64,000 nt of DNA, taken from assembly GCF_046630445.1 (NCBI RefSeq), contig NC_092335.1:2540001-2604000 (forward strand), in the 5' to 3' direction. Positions 34,694 through 44,948 of the stretch are shown piece by piece. The translations under genes were made by a program, and so were the position numbers. The stretch's first letter is position 1. Each line of letters begins with the position of its first letter. The stretch is from Rutidosis leptorrhynchoides (lineage: Eukaryota > Streptophyta > Magnoliopsida > Asterales > Asteraceae). The notes below the pieces were generated by a model. It worked only from the letters and a program-made list of their open reading frames with translations. It was not told the origin of the DNA and did no database searches.

Positions 34694-34926
34694 TCAGAAT
34701 GGATTAAAGGAGAAGAGATGCTCCGCCTTATCGTGGTCTTCTAGATAAGCTTTCAACCGGTGACCGTTGACCTTGAAATTACCAGTAGGTCCTTCTAATT
34801 CCACGACTCCGTGTGGAAAAGAGTGTACAACTTTGTATGGGCCACTCCATCTTGATCTAAATTTTCCCGCGAACTTCTTGAACCGAGAATTGAAGAGAAG
34901 AACTTTATCTCCAGGGGCGAACTTTG
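34694..34926 (-). pseudogene. C-terminal integrase fragment of Athila element A (left of the Tekay insertion)
   Basis: On the minus strand it reads [37 protein letters not shown] and [12 protein letters not shown], then a stop. This is the C-terminal integrase tail of Athila Pol. It continues in frame from 48377 on the other side of the Tekay element; the CTTTG duplication encodes the shared Thr-Lys codons. Element A was therefore still open at this point when Tekay inserted. Confidence 0.85.
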
Positions 34927-37900
34927 TGAAATGTCCCGTTCTTATTGATTAAAAACGTTCCATATTAATTGATTTCGTTGCGAGATTTTGACCTCTATAT
35001 GAGACGTTTTTCAAAGACTGCATTCATTTTAAAACAAACCATAACCTTTATTTCATCAATAAAGGTTTAAAAAGCTTTACGTAGATTATCAAATAATGAT
35101 AATCTAAAATATCCTGTTTACACACGACCATTACATAATGGTTTACAATACAAATATGTTACAACAAAATAAGTTTCTTGAATGCAGTTTTTACACAATA
35201 TCATACAAGCATGGACTCCAAATCTCGTCCTTATTTAAGTATGCGACAGCGGAAGCTCTTAATAATCACCTGAGAATAAACATGCTTAAAACGTCAACAA
35301 AAATGTTGGTGAGTTATAGGTTTAACCTATATATATCAAATCATAATAATAGACCACAAGATTTCATATTTCAATACACATCCCATACATAGAGATAAAA
35401 ATCATTCATATGGTGAACACCTGGTAACCGACATTAACAAGATGCATATTTAAGAATATCCCCATCATTCCGGGACACCCTTCGGATATGATATAAATTT
35501 CGAAGTACTAAAGCATCCGGTACTTTGGATGGGGTTTGTTAGGCCCAATAGATCTATCTTTAGGATTCGCGTCAATTAGGGTGTCTGTTCCTTAATTCTT
35601 AGATTACCAGACTTAATAAAAAGGGGCATATTCGATTTAGATAATTCAACCATAGAATGTAGTTTCACGTACTTGTGTCTATTTTGTAAATCATTTATAA
35701 AACCTGCATGTATTCTCATCCCAAAAATATTAGATTTTAAAAGTGGGACTATAACTCACTTTCACAGTTTTTTACTTCGTCGGGAAGTAAGACTTGGCCA
35801 CTGTTGATTCACGAACCTATAACAATATATACATATATATTAAAGTATGTTCAAAATATATTTACAACACTTTTAATATATTTTGATGTTTTAAGTTTAT
35901 TAAGTCAGCTGTCCTCGTTAGTAACCTATAACTAGTTGTCCACAGTTAGATGTACAGAAATAAATCGATAAATATTATCTTGAATCAATCCACGACCCAG
36001 TGTATACGTATCTCAGTATTGATCACAACTCAAACTATATATATTTTGGAATCAACCTCAACCCTGTATAGCTAACTCCAACATTCACATATAGAGTGTC
36101 TATGGTTGTTCCGAAATATATATAGATGTGTCGACATGATAGGTCGAAACATTGTATACGTGTCTATGGTATCTCAAGATTACATAATATACAATACAAG
36201 TTGATTAAGTTATGGTTGGAATAGATTTGTTACCAATTTTCACGTAGCTAAAATGAGAAAAATTATCCAATCTTGTTTTACCCATAACTTCTTCATTTTA
36301 AATCCGTTTTGAGTGAATCAAATTGCTATGATTTCATATTGAACTCTATTTTATGAATCTAAACAGAAAAAGTATAGGTTTATAGTCGGAAAAATAAGTT
36401 ACAAGTCGTTTTTGTAAAGGTAGTCATTTCAGTCGAAAGAACGACGTCTAGATGACCATTTTAGAAAACATACTTCCACTTTGAGTTTAACCATAATTTT
36501 TGGATATAGTTTCATGTTCATAATAAAAATTATTTTCTCAGAATTACAACTTTTAAATCAAAGTTTATCATAGTTTTTAATTAACTAACCCAAAACAGCC
36601 CGCGGTGTTACTACGACGGCGTAAATCCGGTTTTACGGTGTTTTTCGTGTTTCCAGGTTTTAAATCATTAAGTTAGCATATCATATAGATATAGAACATG
36701 TGTTTAGTTGATTTTAAAAGTCAAGTTAGAAGGATTAACTTTTGTTTGCGAACAAGTTTAGAATTAACTAAACTATGTTCTAGTGATTACAAGTTTAAAC
36801 CTTCGAATAAGATAGCTTTATATGTATGAATCGAATGATGTTATGAACATCATTACTACCTTAATTTCCTTGGATAAACCTACTGGAAAAGAGAAAAATG
36901 TATCTAGCTTCAATGGATCCTTGGATGGCTCGAAGTTCTTGAAGCAGAATCATGACACGAAAACAAGTTCAAGTAAGATCATCACTTGAAATAAGATTGT
37001 TATAGTTATAGAAATTGAACCAAAGTTTGAATATGATTATTACCTTGTATTAGAATGATAACCTACTGTAAGAAACAAAGATTTCTTGAGGTTGGATGAT
37101 CACCTTACAAGATTGGAAGTGAGCTAGCAAACTTAAAAGTATTCTTGATTTTATGAAACTAGAACTTTTGGAATTTATGAAGAACACTTAGAACTTGAAG
37201 ATAGAACTTGAGAGAGATCAATTAGATGAAGAAAATTGAAGAATTAAAGTGGTTGTAGGTGTTTTTGGTCGTTGGTGTATGGATTAGATATAAAGGATAT
37301 GTAATTTTGTTTTCATGTAAATAAGTCATGAATGATTACTCATATTTTTGTAATTTTATGAGATATTTCATGCTAGTTGCCAAATGATGGTTCCCACATG
37401 TGTTAGGTGACTCACATGGGCTGCTAAGAGCTGATCATTGAAGTGTATATACCAATAGTACATACATCTAAAAGCTGTGTATTGTACGAGTACGAATACG
37501 GGTGCATACGAGTAGAATTGTTGATGAAACTGAACGAGGATGTAATTGTAAGCATTTTTGTTAAGTAGAAGTATTTTGATAAATGTATTGAAGTCTTTCA
37601 AAAGTGTATAAATACATATTAAAACACTACATGTATATACATTTTAACTGAGTCGTTAAGTCATCGTTAGTCGTTACATGTAAATATTGTTTTGAAACCT
37701 TTAGGTTAACGATCTTGTTGAATGTTGTTAACCCATTGTTTATTATAACAAATGAGATATTAAATTGTTATATTATCATGATATTATGATATATAATATA
37801 TCTCAGTATGATGTATATACAGTTAAATGTCGTTACAACGATAATCGTTACATATATGTCTCGTTTCGAAATCATTAAGTTAGTAGTCTTATTTTTACAT

Positions 37901-38349
37901 ATGTATTTCATTGTTAATACACTTAATAATATATTTACTTATCATTTAACATAATTAACCAAGTGTATCAATATCTTAATATGATTCATATGTACCTAGT
38001 AAGACGTTGTTATAACGATAATCGTTATATATATCGTTTTCGAGTTTCTTAAATTAATAGTCTCATTTTTATGTATATAACTCATTGTTAAAATACCTAA
38101 TGAGATACATACTTATAATAAAAACATGTTAACTATATATATAACCATATATATGTCATCGTATAGTTTTTACAAGTTTTAACGTTCGTGAATCACCGGT
38201 CAACTTGGGTGGTCAATTGTCTATATGAAACATATTTCAATTAATCAAGTCTTAACAAGTTTGATTGCTTAACATGTTGGAAACATTTAATCATGTAAAT
38301 ATCAATCTCAATTAATATATATAAACATGGAAAAGTTCGGGTCACTACA
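34927..38349 (-). repeat. 3' LTR of the Tekay element
   Basis: TGAAATGTCCCG...GGGTCACTACA on the plus strand. Degenerate 165-170 bp tandem units fill about 37660-38130, each with a palindrome around AACGATAATCGTT (37837-37849; 38011-38029). Confidence 0.95.
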
Positions 38350-38364
38350 GTACCTACCCGTTAA
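38350..38364 (-). promoter_or_regulatory. Polypurine-tract region of the Tekay element
   Basis: Minus strand TTAACGGGTAGGTAC directly before the 3' LTR. An exact 15-bp copy lies at 43101-43115 upstream of gag. Confidence 0.65.
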
Positions 38365-38384
38365 ATAAATTTCGTCCCGAAATT

Positions 38385-41300
38385 TTAAGCTGTTGAAGGT
38401 GTTGACGAATCTTCTGGAAATAGATGCGGGTATTTCTTCTTCATCTGATCTTCACGCTCCCAGGTGAACTCGGGTCCTCTACGAGCATTCCATCGAACCT
38501 TAACAATTGGTATCTTGTTTTGCTTAAGTCTTTTAACCTCACGATCCATTATTTCGACGGGTTCTTCGATGAATTGAAGTTTTTCGTTGATTTGGATTTC
38601 ATCTAATGGAATAGTGAGATCTTCTTTAGCAAAACATTTCTTCAAATTCGAGACGTGGAAAGTGTTATGTACAGCCGCGAGTTGTTGAGGTAACTCAAGT
38701 CTGTAAGCTACTGGTCCGACACGATCAATAATCTTGAATGGTCCAATATACCTTGGATTTAATTTCCCTCGTTTACCAAATCGAACAACGCCTTTCCAAG
38801 GTGCAACTTTAAGCATGACCATATCTCCAATTTCAAATTCTATATCTTTTCTTTTAATGTCAGCGTAGCTCTTTTGTCGACTTTGGGCGGTTTTCAACCG
38901 TTGTTGAATTTGGATGATCCTCTCGGTAGTTTCTTGTATAATCTCCGGACCCGTAATCTGTCTATCCCCCACTTCACTCCAACAAATCGGAGACCTGCAC
39001 TTTCTACCATAAAGTGCTTCAAACGGCGCCATCTCAATGCTTGAATGGTAGCTGTTGTTGTAGGAAAATTCTGCTAACGGTAGATGTCGATCCCAACTGT
39101 TTCCGAAATCAATAACACATGCTCGTAGCATGTCTTCAAGCGTTTGTATCATCCTTTCGCTCTGCCCATCAGTTTGTGGATGATAGGCAGTACTCATGTC
39201 TAGACGAGTTCCTAATGCTTGCTGTAATGTCTGCCAGAATCTTGAAATAAATCTGCCATCCCTATCAGAGATAATAGAGATTGGTATTCCATGTCTGGAG
39301 ACGACTTCCTTCAAATACAGTCTTGCTAACTTCTCCATCTTGTCATCTTCTCTTATTGGCAGGAAGTGTGCTGATTTGGTGAGACGATCAACTATTACCC
39401 AAATAGTATCAAAACCACTTGCAGTCCTTGGCAATTTAGTGATGAAATCCATGGTAATGTTTTCCCATTTCCATTCCGGGATTTCGGGTTGTTGAAGTAG
39501 ACCTGATGGTTTCTGATGCTCAGCTTTGACCTTAGAACACGTCAAACATTCTCCTACGTATTTAGCAACATCGGCTTTCATACCCGGCCACCAAAAATGT
39601 TTCTTGAGATCCTTGTACATCTTCCCCGTTCCAGGATGTATTGAGTATCTGGTTTTATGAGCTTCTCTAAGTACCATTTCTCTCATATCTCCAAATTTTG
39701 GTACCCAAATCCTTTCAGCCCTATACCGGGTTCCGTCTTCCCGAATATTAAGATGCTTCTCCGATCCTTTGGGTATTTCATCCTTTAAATTTCCCTCTTT
39801 TAAAACTCCTTGTTGCGCCTCCTTTATTTGAGTAGTAAGGTTATTATGAATCATTATATTCATAGATTTTACTCGAATGGGTTCTCTGTCCTTCCTGCTC
39901 AAGGCATCGGCTACCACATTTGCCTTCCCCGGGTGGTAACGAATCTCGAAGTCGTAATCATTCAATAATTCAATCCACCAACGCTGCCTCATATTCAGTT
40001 GTTTCTGATTAAATATGTGTTGAAGACTTTTGTGGTCGGTATATATAATACTTTTGACCCCATATAAGTAGTGCCTCCAAGTCTTTAATGCAAAAACAAC
40101 CGCGCCTAATTCCAAATCATGCGTCGTATAATTTTGTTCATGAATCTTCAATTGTCTAGACGCATAAGCAATCACCTTCGTTCGTTGCATTAATACACAA
40201 CCGAGACCTTGCTTTGATGCATCACAATAAATCACAAAATCATCATTCCCTTCAGGCAATGACAATATAGGTGCCGTAGTTAGCTTTTTCTTCAATAACT
40301 GAAACGCTTTCTCTTGTTCATCATTCCATTCAAATTTCTTCCCTTTATGCGTTAATGCAGTCAAGGGTTTTGCTATTCTGGAAAAGTCTTGGATGAACCT
40401 TCTGTAGTAACCAGCTAGTCCTAAAAACTGGCGTATGTGTTTCGGAGTTTTCGGGGTTTCCCACTTTTCAACAGTTTCTATCTTTGCCGGATCCACCTTA
40501 ATACCTTCTTTGTTCACTATGTGACCGAGGAATTGAACTTCTTCCAACCAAAATGCACACTTTGAAAACTTAGCGTACAATTCTTCCTTCCTCAATACTT
40601 CTAACACCTTTCTCAAATGTTCACCGTGTTCTTGGTCATTCTTTGAGTAAATAAGTATGTCATCAATGAAAACAATGACAAACTTGTCAAGGTATGGTCC
40701 ACACACTCTGTTCATAAGGTCCATGAACACAGCTGGTGCATTAGTTAAACCAAACGGCATGACCATAAACTCGTAATGACCGTAACGTGTTCTGAAAGCA
40801 GTCTTTGGAATATCATCTTCTTTCACCCGCATTTGATGATACCCGGAACGTAAGTCAATCTTTGAATAAACAGACGAGCCTTGTAGTTGATCAAATAAGT
40901 CATCGATTCTCGGTAGTGGGTAGCGGTTCTTGATGGTAAGTTTGTTCAACTCTCGGTAGTCGATACACAACCTGAATGTACCATCTTTCTTCTTGACAAA
41001 CAAAACAGGAGCTCCCCACGGTGATGTGCTTGGTCGAATGAAACCACGCTCTAAAAGTTCTTGTAATTGGCTTTGTAGTTCTTTCATCTCGCTGGGTGCG
41101 AGTCTGTAAGGAGCACGAGCTATTGGTGCAGCTCCTGGTACAAGATCTATTTGAAATTCAACGGATCGATGTGGGGGTAATCCCGGTAATTCTTTCGGAA
41201 ATACATCAGGAAATTCTTTTGCGACGGGAACATCATTGATGCTCTTTTCTTCAGTTTGTACTTTCTCGACGTGTGCTAGAACAGCATAGCAACCTTTTCT

Positions 41301-42998
41301 TATTAGTTTTTGTGCTTTCAAATTACTAATAAGATGTAGCTTTGTGTTGCCCTTTTCTCCGTACACCATTAAGGGTTTTCCTTTTTCTCGTATAATGCGA
41401 ATTGCATTTTTGTAACAAACGATCTCCGCTTTCACTTCTTTTAACCAGTCCATACCGATTATCACATCAAAACTCCCTAACTCTACTGGTATCAAATCAA
41501 TCTTAAATGTTTCGCTAACCAGTTTAATTTCTCGATTCCGACATATATTATCTGCTGAAATTAATTTACCATTTGCTAATTCGAGTAAAAATTTACTATC
41601 CAAAGGCGTCAATGGACAACTTAATTTAGCACAAAAATCTCTACTCATATAGCTTCTATCCGCACCCGAATCAAATAAAACGTAAGCAGATTTATTGTCA
41701 ATAAGAAACGTACCCGTAACAAGCTCCGGGTCTTCCTGTGCCTCTGCCGCATTAATATTGAAAACTCTTCCACGGCCTTGTCCATTCGTGTTCTCCTGGT
41801 TCGGGCAATTTCTAATAATGTGGCCCGGTTTTCCACATTTATAACAAACTACATTGGCATAACTTGCTCCGACACTACTTGCTCCGCCATTACTCGTTCC
41901 GACACCATTTGTTCCTTTCGTTCTATTAACCCCTGGTCCGTAGACCTCACACTTCGCCGCGCTATGACCATTTCTTTTACACTTGTTGCAAAATTTGGTG
42001 CAGAACCCCGAGTGATTCTTTTCACACCTTTGGCATAGCTGCTTCTGATTGTTGTTGTTGTTGTTGCGGTTATTATTGTTGTTGGGATGATTGTTGTAGT
42101 TGCTGTTGTTGTTGTTGTTGTTGTTGTTGGGCCGTTTGTTGTAGTTGCGATTGATGTTGCGATTGTTGGGATAATTGTTGCGATTATTGTTGTAATTGCT
42201 GTTGCTGTTGTATTGGTGATTCTTATCACCGTTTTCCTCCCACTTTCTTTTGACTTGCTTCACATTGGCCTCTTCAGCAGTCTGTTCTTTAATTCTTTCT
42301 TCAATCTGGTTCACTAGTTTGTGAGCCATTCTACATGCCTGTTGTATGGAGGCGGGCTCGTGTGAACTTATATCTTCTTGGATTCTTTCCGGTAATCCTT
42401 TCACAAACGCTTCGATCTTCTCTTCCTCATCTTCGAATGCTCCCGGACACAATAGGCACAATTCTGTGAATCGTCTTTCGTACGTGGTAATATCAAATCC
42501 TTGGGTTCGTAACCCTCTAAGTTCTGTCTTGAGCTTATTGACCTCGGTTCTGGGACGGTACTTCTCGTTCATCAAGTGCTTGAATGCTGACCACGGTAGT
42601 GCGTACGCATCGTCTTGTCCCACTTGCTCTAGATAGGTATTCCACCATGTTAACGCAGAACCTGTGAAGGTATGCGTAGCGTACTTCACTTTGTCCTCTT
42701 CAGTACACTTACTTATGGCAAACACCGATTCAACCTTCTCGGTCCACCGTTTCAATCCGATCGGTCCTTCGGTTCCATCAAATTCCAAAGGTTTGCAGGC
42801 AGTGAATTCTTTGTAGGTGCATCCTACACGATTTCCTGTACTGCTAGATCCAAGGTTATTGTTGGTATGTAGCGCAGCCTGTACTGCGGCTATGTTTGAA
42901 GCTAGAAAAGTACGGAATTCCTCTTCATTCATATTCACGGTGTGTCGAGTAGTCGGTGCCATTTCCTTTAAAATAGTTAAATGGAACAAGTTAATCAT
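38385..42998 (-). CDS. gag-pol: Tekay Gag-Pol polyprotein (1537 aa)
   Basis: A single intact frame. The first ATG is at 42996-42998, but the Met 12 codons later (MAPTTRHT) is a likely alternative start. Domains by residue: Gag (about 50-240, with [11 protein letters not shown]); an Asn-rich low-complexity stretch (262-317) from GTT/TTG codon repeats; a Cys/His cluster (322-350) and a standard CCHC knuckle [14 protein letters not shown] (385-398); protease FDSGADRSY (about 442); RT with [10 protein letters not shown] (about 775); RNase H with IYCDASK (about 923); integrase H2C2 finger (about 1115-1160); integrase core with [16 protein letters not shown] and [13 protein letters not shown]. The C-terminal group-II chromodomain-like segment has [14 protein letters not shown] and [17 protein letters not shown] (about 1475-1530). 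The chromodomain defines the chromovirus lineage and directs integration to particular chromatin in relatives. No lesion was seen. Confidence 0.96.
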   Translation of the reverse strand: MINLFHLTILKEMAPTTRHTVNMNEEEFRTFLASNIAAVQAALHTNNNLGSSSTGNRVGCTYKEFTACKPLEFDGTEGPIGLKRWTEKVESVFAISKCTEEDKVKYATHTFTGSALTWWNTYLEQVGQDDAYALPWSAFKHLMNEKYRPRTEVNKLKTELRGLRTQGFDITTYERRFTELCLLCPGAFEDEEEKIEAFVKGLPERIQEDISSHEPASIQQACRMAHKLVNQIEERIKEQTAEEANVKQVKRKWEENGDKNHQYNSNSNYNNNRNNYPNNRNINRNYNKRPNNNNNNNNSNYNNHPNNNNNRNNNNNNQKQLCQRCEKNHSGFCTKFCNKCKRNGHSAAKCEVYGPGVNRTKGTNGVGTSNGGASSVGASYANVVCYKCGKPGHIIRNCPNQENTNGQGRGRVFNINAAEAQEDPELVTGTFLIDNKSAYVLFDSGADRSYMSRDFCAKLSCPLTPLDSKFLLELANGKLISADNICRNREIKLVSETFKIDLIPVELGSFDVIIGMDWLKEVKAEIVCYKNAIRIIREKGKPLMVYGEKGNTKLHLISNLKAQKLIRKGCYAVLAHVEKVQTEEKSINDVPVAKEFPDVFPKELPGLPPHRSVEFQIDLVPGAAPIARAPYRLAPSEMKELQSQLQELLERGFIRPSTSPWGAPVLFVKKKDGTFRLCIDYRELNKLTIKNRYPLPRIDDLFDQLQGSSVYSKIDLRSGYHQMRVKEDDIPKTAFRTRYGHYEFMVMPFGLTNAPAVFMDLMNRVCGPYLDKFVIVFIDDILIYSKNDQEHGEHLRKVLEVLRKEELYAKFSKCAFWLEEVQFLGHIVNKEGIKVDPAKIETVEKWETPKTPKHIRQFLGLAGYYRRFIQDFSRIAKPLTALTHKGKKFEWNDEQEKAFQLLKKKLTTAPILSLPEGNDDFVIYCDASKQGLGCVLMQRTKVIAYASRQLKIHEQNYTTHDLELGAVVFALKTWRHYLYGVKSIIYTDHKSLQHIFNQKQLNMRQRWWIELLNDYDFEIRYHPGKANVVADALSRKDREPIRVKSMNIMIHNNLTTQIKEAQQGVLKEGNLKDEIPKGSEKHLNIREDGTRYRAERIWVPKFGDMREMVLREAHKTRYSIHPGTGKMYKDLKKHFWWPGMKADVAKYVGECLTCSKVKAEHQKPSGLLQQPEIPEWKWENITMDFITKLPRTASGFDTIWVIVDRLTKSAHFLPIREDDKMEKLARLYLKEVVSRHGIPISIISDRDGRFISRFWQTLQQALGTRLDMSTAYHPQTDGQSERMIQTLEDMLRACVIDFGNSWDRHLPLAEFSYNNSYHSSIEMAPFEALYGRKCRSPICWSEVGDRQITGPEIIQETTERIIQIQQRLKTAQSRQKSYADIKRKDIEFEIGDMVMLKVAPWKGVVRFGKRGKLNPRYIGPFKIIDRVGPVAYRLELPQQLAAVHNTFHVSNLKKCFAKEDLTIPLDEIQINEKLQFIEEPVEIMDREVKRLKQNKIPIVKVRWNARRGPEFTWEREDQMKKKYPHLFPEDSSTPSTA

Positions 42999-43303
42999 AC
43001 AGAATATTAAGAGTAGTTAATAGTATTTCGTAGCATAATATGAACTCATTTATAAAAGTTTTTTCTTCATATTAGCGTTTTATAAGTTTAAATTCGGGTA
43101 GTACCTACCCGTTAAGTTCATACTTAGTAGCTAATATACAATTCAACTACTACAATTCTATATGAAAAACTGATTGTAATAATATTTCGCGTTCAAACTT
43201 TTATACAATATTTTACAAACTTATAATACCGCTTATTTTACATAAAGCATGAAATATAGCACACAATAACTTTGATACAAGATAGTTGTGAAGACAATTC
43301 TAG
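42999..43303 (-). other. Spacer between F-box ORF and gag, with a second purine-tract copy
   Basis: Non-coding, AT-rich. Contains GTACCTACCCGTTAA at 43101-43115 on the plus strand, identical to the sequence at the 3' purine tract. Confidence 0.6.
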
Positions 43304-43987
43304 CTAGTACACAAGTCGTTCGGCAAAGGCAATAAAGACACGTAATTCATACGTCCAGAAACAAGTCATGCATTCTGGTTTTACTAGGACTACTTCCCAT
43401 CCTTGGTCTTGTGCAACATAACCGTTATGGCCGTTGATAAGACAGCGTGTTGTAACGTCATCAAAGGGACGAGGGTTACGTAATGTCCAACAGTCCCGTA
43501 ATAATCTAAAAACCTCATTTCTTACCCCAATTACCGACTCCGTCACTTGTGGAAACGTTTTGTTTAATAGTTGTAGCCCGATGTTCTTGTTCTCACTTTG
43601 GTGAGAAGCGAACATTACTAATCAGTAAGCATAACATGCTTCTTTATGTTGCATGTTAGCCGCTTTTTCTAAATCACGAAGTCCAATATTCGGATATATT
43701 GAGTTAAAATAATTTCTTAACCCGTTGCGTAAAATAGCATTTGGGTTCCCTGCAATATATGCGTCAAAGTAAACACATCGTAACTTATGCGTTTCCCAAT
43801 GTGATATCCCCCATCTTTCAAACGAAAGTCTCTTATAAACCAAGACATTCTTGGAACGTTCTTCGAATGTCTTACAAACTGATCTCGCCTTAAATAGTTG
43901 TGCCGAGGAATTCTGACCGACTCTAGACAAGATTTCATCAATCATGTCTCCGGGTAGGTCTCTTAAAATATTGGGTTGTCTATCCAT
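43304..43987 (-). pseudogene. F-box-like ORF carried by the Tekay element, interrupted by one stop
   Basis: Minus strand, ATG at 43985-43987. F-box proteins are substrate adaptors of SCF ubiquitin ligases. The N terminus reads LPGDMIDEILSRVGQNSS then SVCKTFEE, an F-box pattern. It is followed by a segment (GNPNAILRNGLRNYF, GLRDLEKAANMQHKEACYAY) resembling plant F-box proteins of the At2g35280-like type with Sel1-like repeats. A TGA at 43622-43624 splits the frame; the downstream 103 codons (43304-43615) are in the same frame and continue in the same style. It lies between the primer-binding site and gag in the element's own orientation, so it would be on the genomic RNA. Capture of a host gene is inference. 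The first 121 codons could still make a short F-box protein. Confidence 0.7.
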
Positions 43988-44124
43988 TTTGTGTTTTTAA
44001 ACTGTAAAATAGACAAGAGTTAGATTCATAAAAAAAATGCTTATTAATACAAGCAATTTTTACATATATCATAAAGCATAAGCACACTATATTACATATA
44101 TTACACCACACGAATACAACTATC

Positions 44125-44739
44125 TTATTCCGACTCGCTCGTTTCTTCTTCTTCGGTTTTGGTTCGTTTTGCCAAGTTTCTAGGGATATATGATGTTCCC
44201 CTAATACGAGCCGTCGTTGTCCACATTGGTTTAGAAAAACCTGGTGGTTTAGAGGTTCCCGGGTCATTGTTACAACTTAAGGACTTCGGGGGTCGACGAT
44301 ACATATAAAGTTCATCGGGGTTGGAATTAGATTTCTCTATTTTTATGCCCTTTCCCTCATTATTTTCTTTTGCCTTTTTAAATTCAGTTGGGGTAATTTC
44401 TATAACATCATCGGAATTCTCGTCGGAATCCGATTCATCGGAGAATTGGTAATCCTCCCAATATTTTGCTTCCTTGGCGGAAACACCATTGACCATAATT
44501 AACCTTGGTCGGTTGGTTGAGGATTCTCTTTTACTTAACCATTTTATTATTTCCCCCACCGGTTCTATTTCTTCTTCCGGTTCCGATTCTTCTTCCGGTT
44601 CCGATTCTTCTTCCGGTTCCGACTCTTCTTCCGGTTCCTCTTCGGGAACTTGTGAATCAGTCCACGAATCATTCCAATTTATATTTGACTCTTCATTATT
44701 ATTAGGTGAGTCAATGGGACTTGTTCTAGAGGTAGACAT
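44125..44739 (-). CDS. Acidic-repeat ORF upstream of gag in the Tekay element (204 aa)
   Basis: Unrecognised. Minus strand, ATG at 44737-44739, about 200 bp after the 5' LTR. Residues about 30-60 are tandem EPEEES units encoded by an 18-bp repeat (about 44566-44640). A second acidic stretch (DESDSDENSDD) follows, and the C terminus turns basic (RIRGTSYIPRNLAKRTK) before a TEEEETSESE end. The highly charged, low-complexity make-up suggests a disordered protein. It is open throughout, unlike the neighbouring F-box-like ORF. It could be a leader protein of this element family or a captured host fragment; the sequence does not decide. Confidence 0.6.
   Translation of the reverse strand: MSTSRTSPIDSPNNNEESNINWNDSWTDSQVPEEEPEEESEPEEESEPEEESEPEEEIEPVGEIIKWLSKRESSTNRPRLIMVNGVSAKEAKYWEDYQFSDESDSDENSDDVIEITPTEFKKAKENNEGKGIKIEKSNSNPDELYMYRRPPKSLSCNNDPGTSKPPGFSKPMWTTTARIRGTSYIPRNLAKRTKTEEEETSESE
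44566..44640. repeat. 18-bp tandem repeat coding acidic units
   Basis: About four copies of TCTTCTTCCGGTTCCGAT (plus strand), coding Glu/Ser/Pro units on the minus strand. Confidence 0.8.
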
Positions 44740-44934
44740 CTATCACATAATATCAAACGCGTTAAAAGATTAATATATCACATAATATTCACATGTTAAA
44801 AATATATAGTTTCCAACAAAATTTGTTAAGCAATCATTTTTCAAGTAAACATGGTCGAAGTCCAGACTCACTAATGCATCCTAACCAACTCGATAAGACA
44901 CACTAATGCAAAATTCTGGTTCTCTAAGACCAAC

Positions 44935-44946
44935 GCTCGGATACCA
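44935..44946 (-). promoter_or_regulatory. Primer-binding site of the Tekay element
   Basis: Minus strand TGGTATCCGAGC, two bases after the 5' LTR; one mismatch to the initiator tRNA-Met match TGGTATCAGAGC. Confidence 0.8.
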
Positions 44947-44948
44947 AC

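Noticed and set aside
35138-35392. An 84-codon open frame repeated identically at 45160-45414
   Set aside because: Both copies lie inside the two Tekay LTRs on the strand opposite to the element; duplication is explained by the LTRs, not by selection on a protein.
37368-37601. A 77-codon frame repeated at 47390-47623
   Set aside because: Same explanation: LTR copies; no family resemblance.
42087-42317. Hydrophobic Val-rich frame that looks like a membrane protein
   Set aside because: It is the antisense of the Asn-rich codon repeat in the Tekay Gag.
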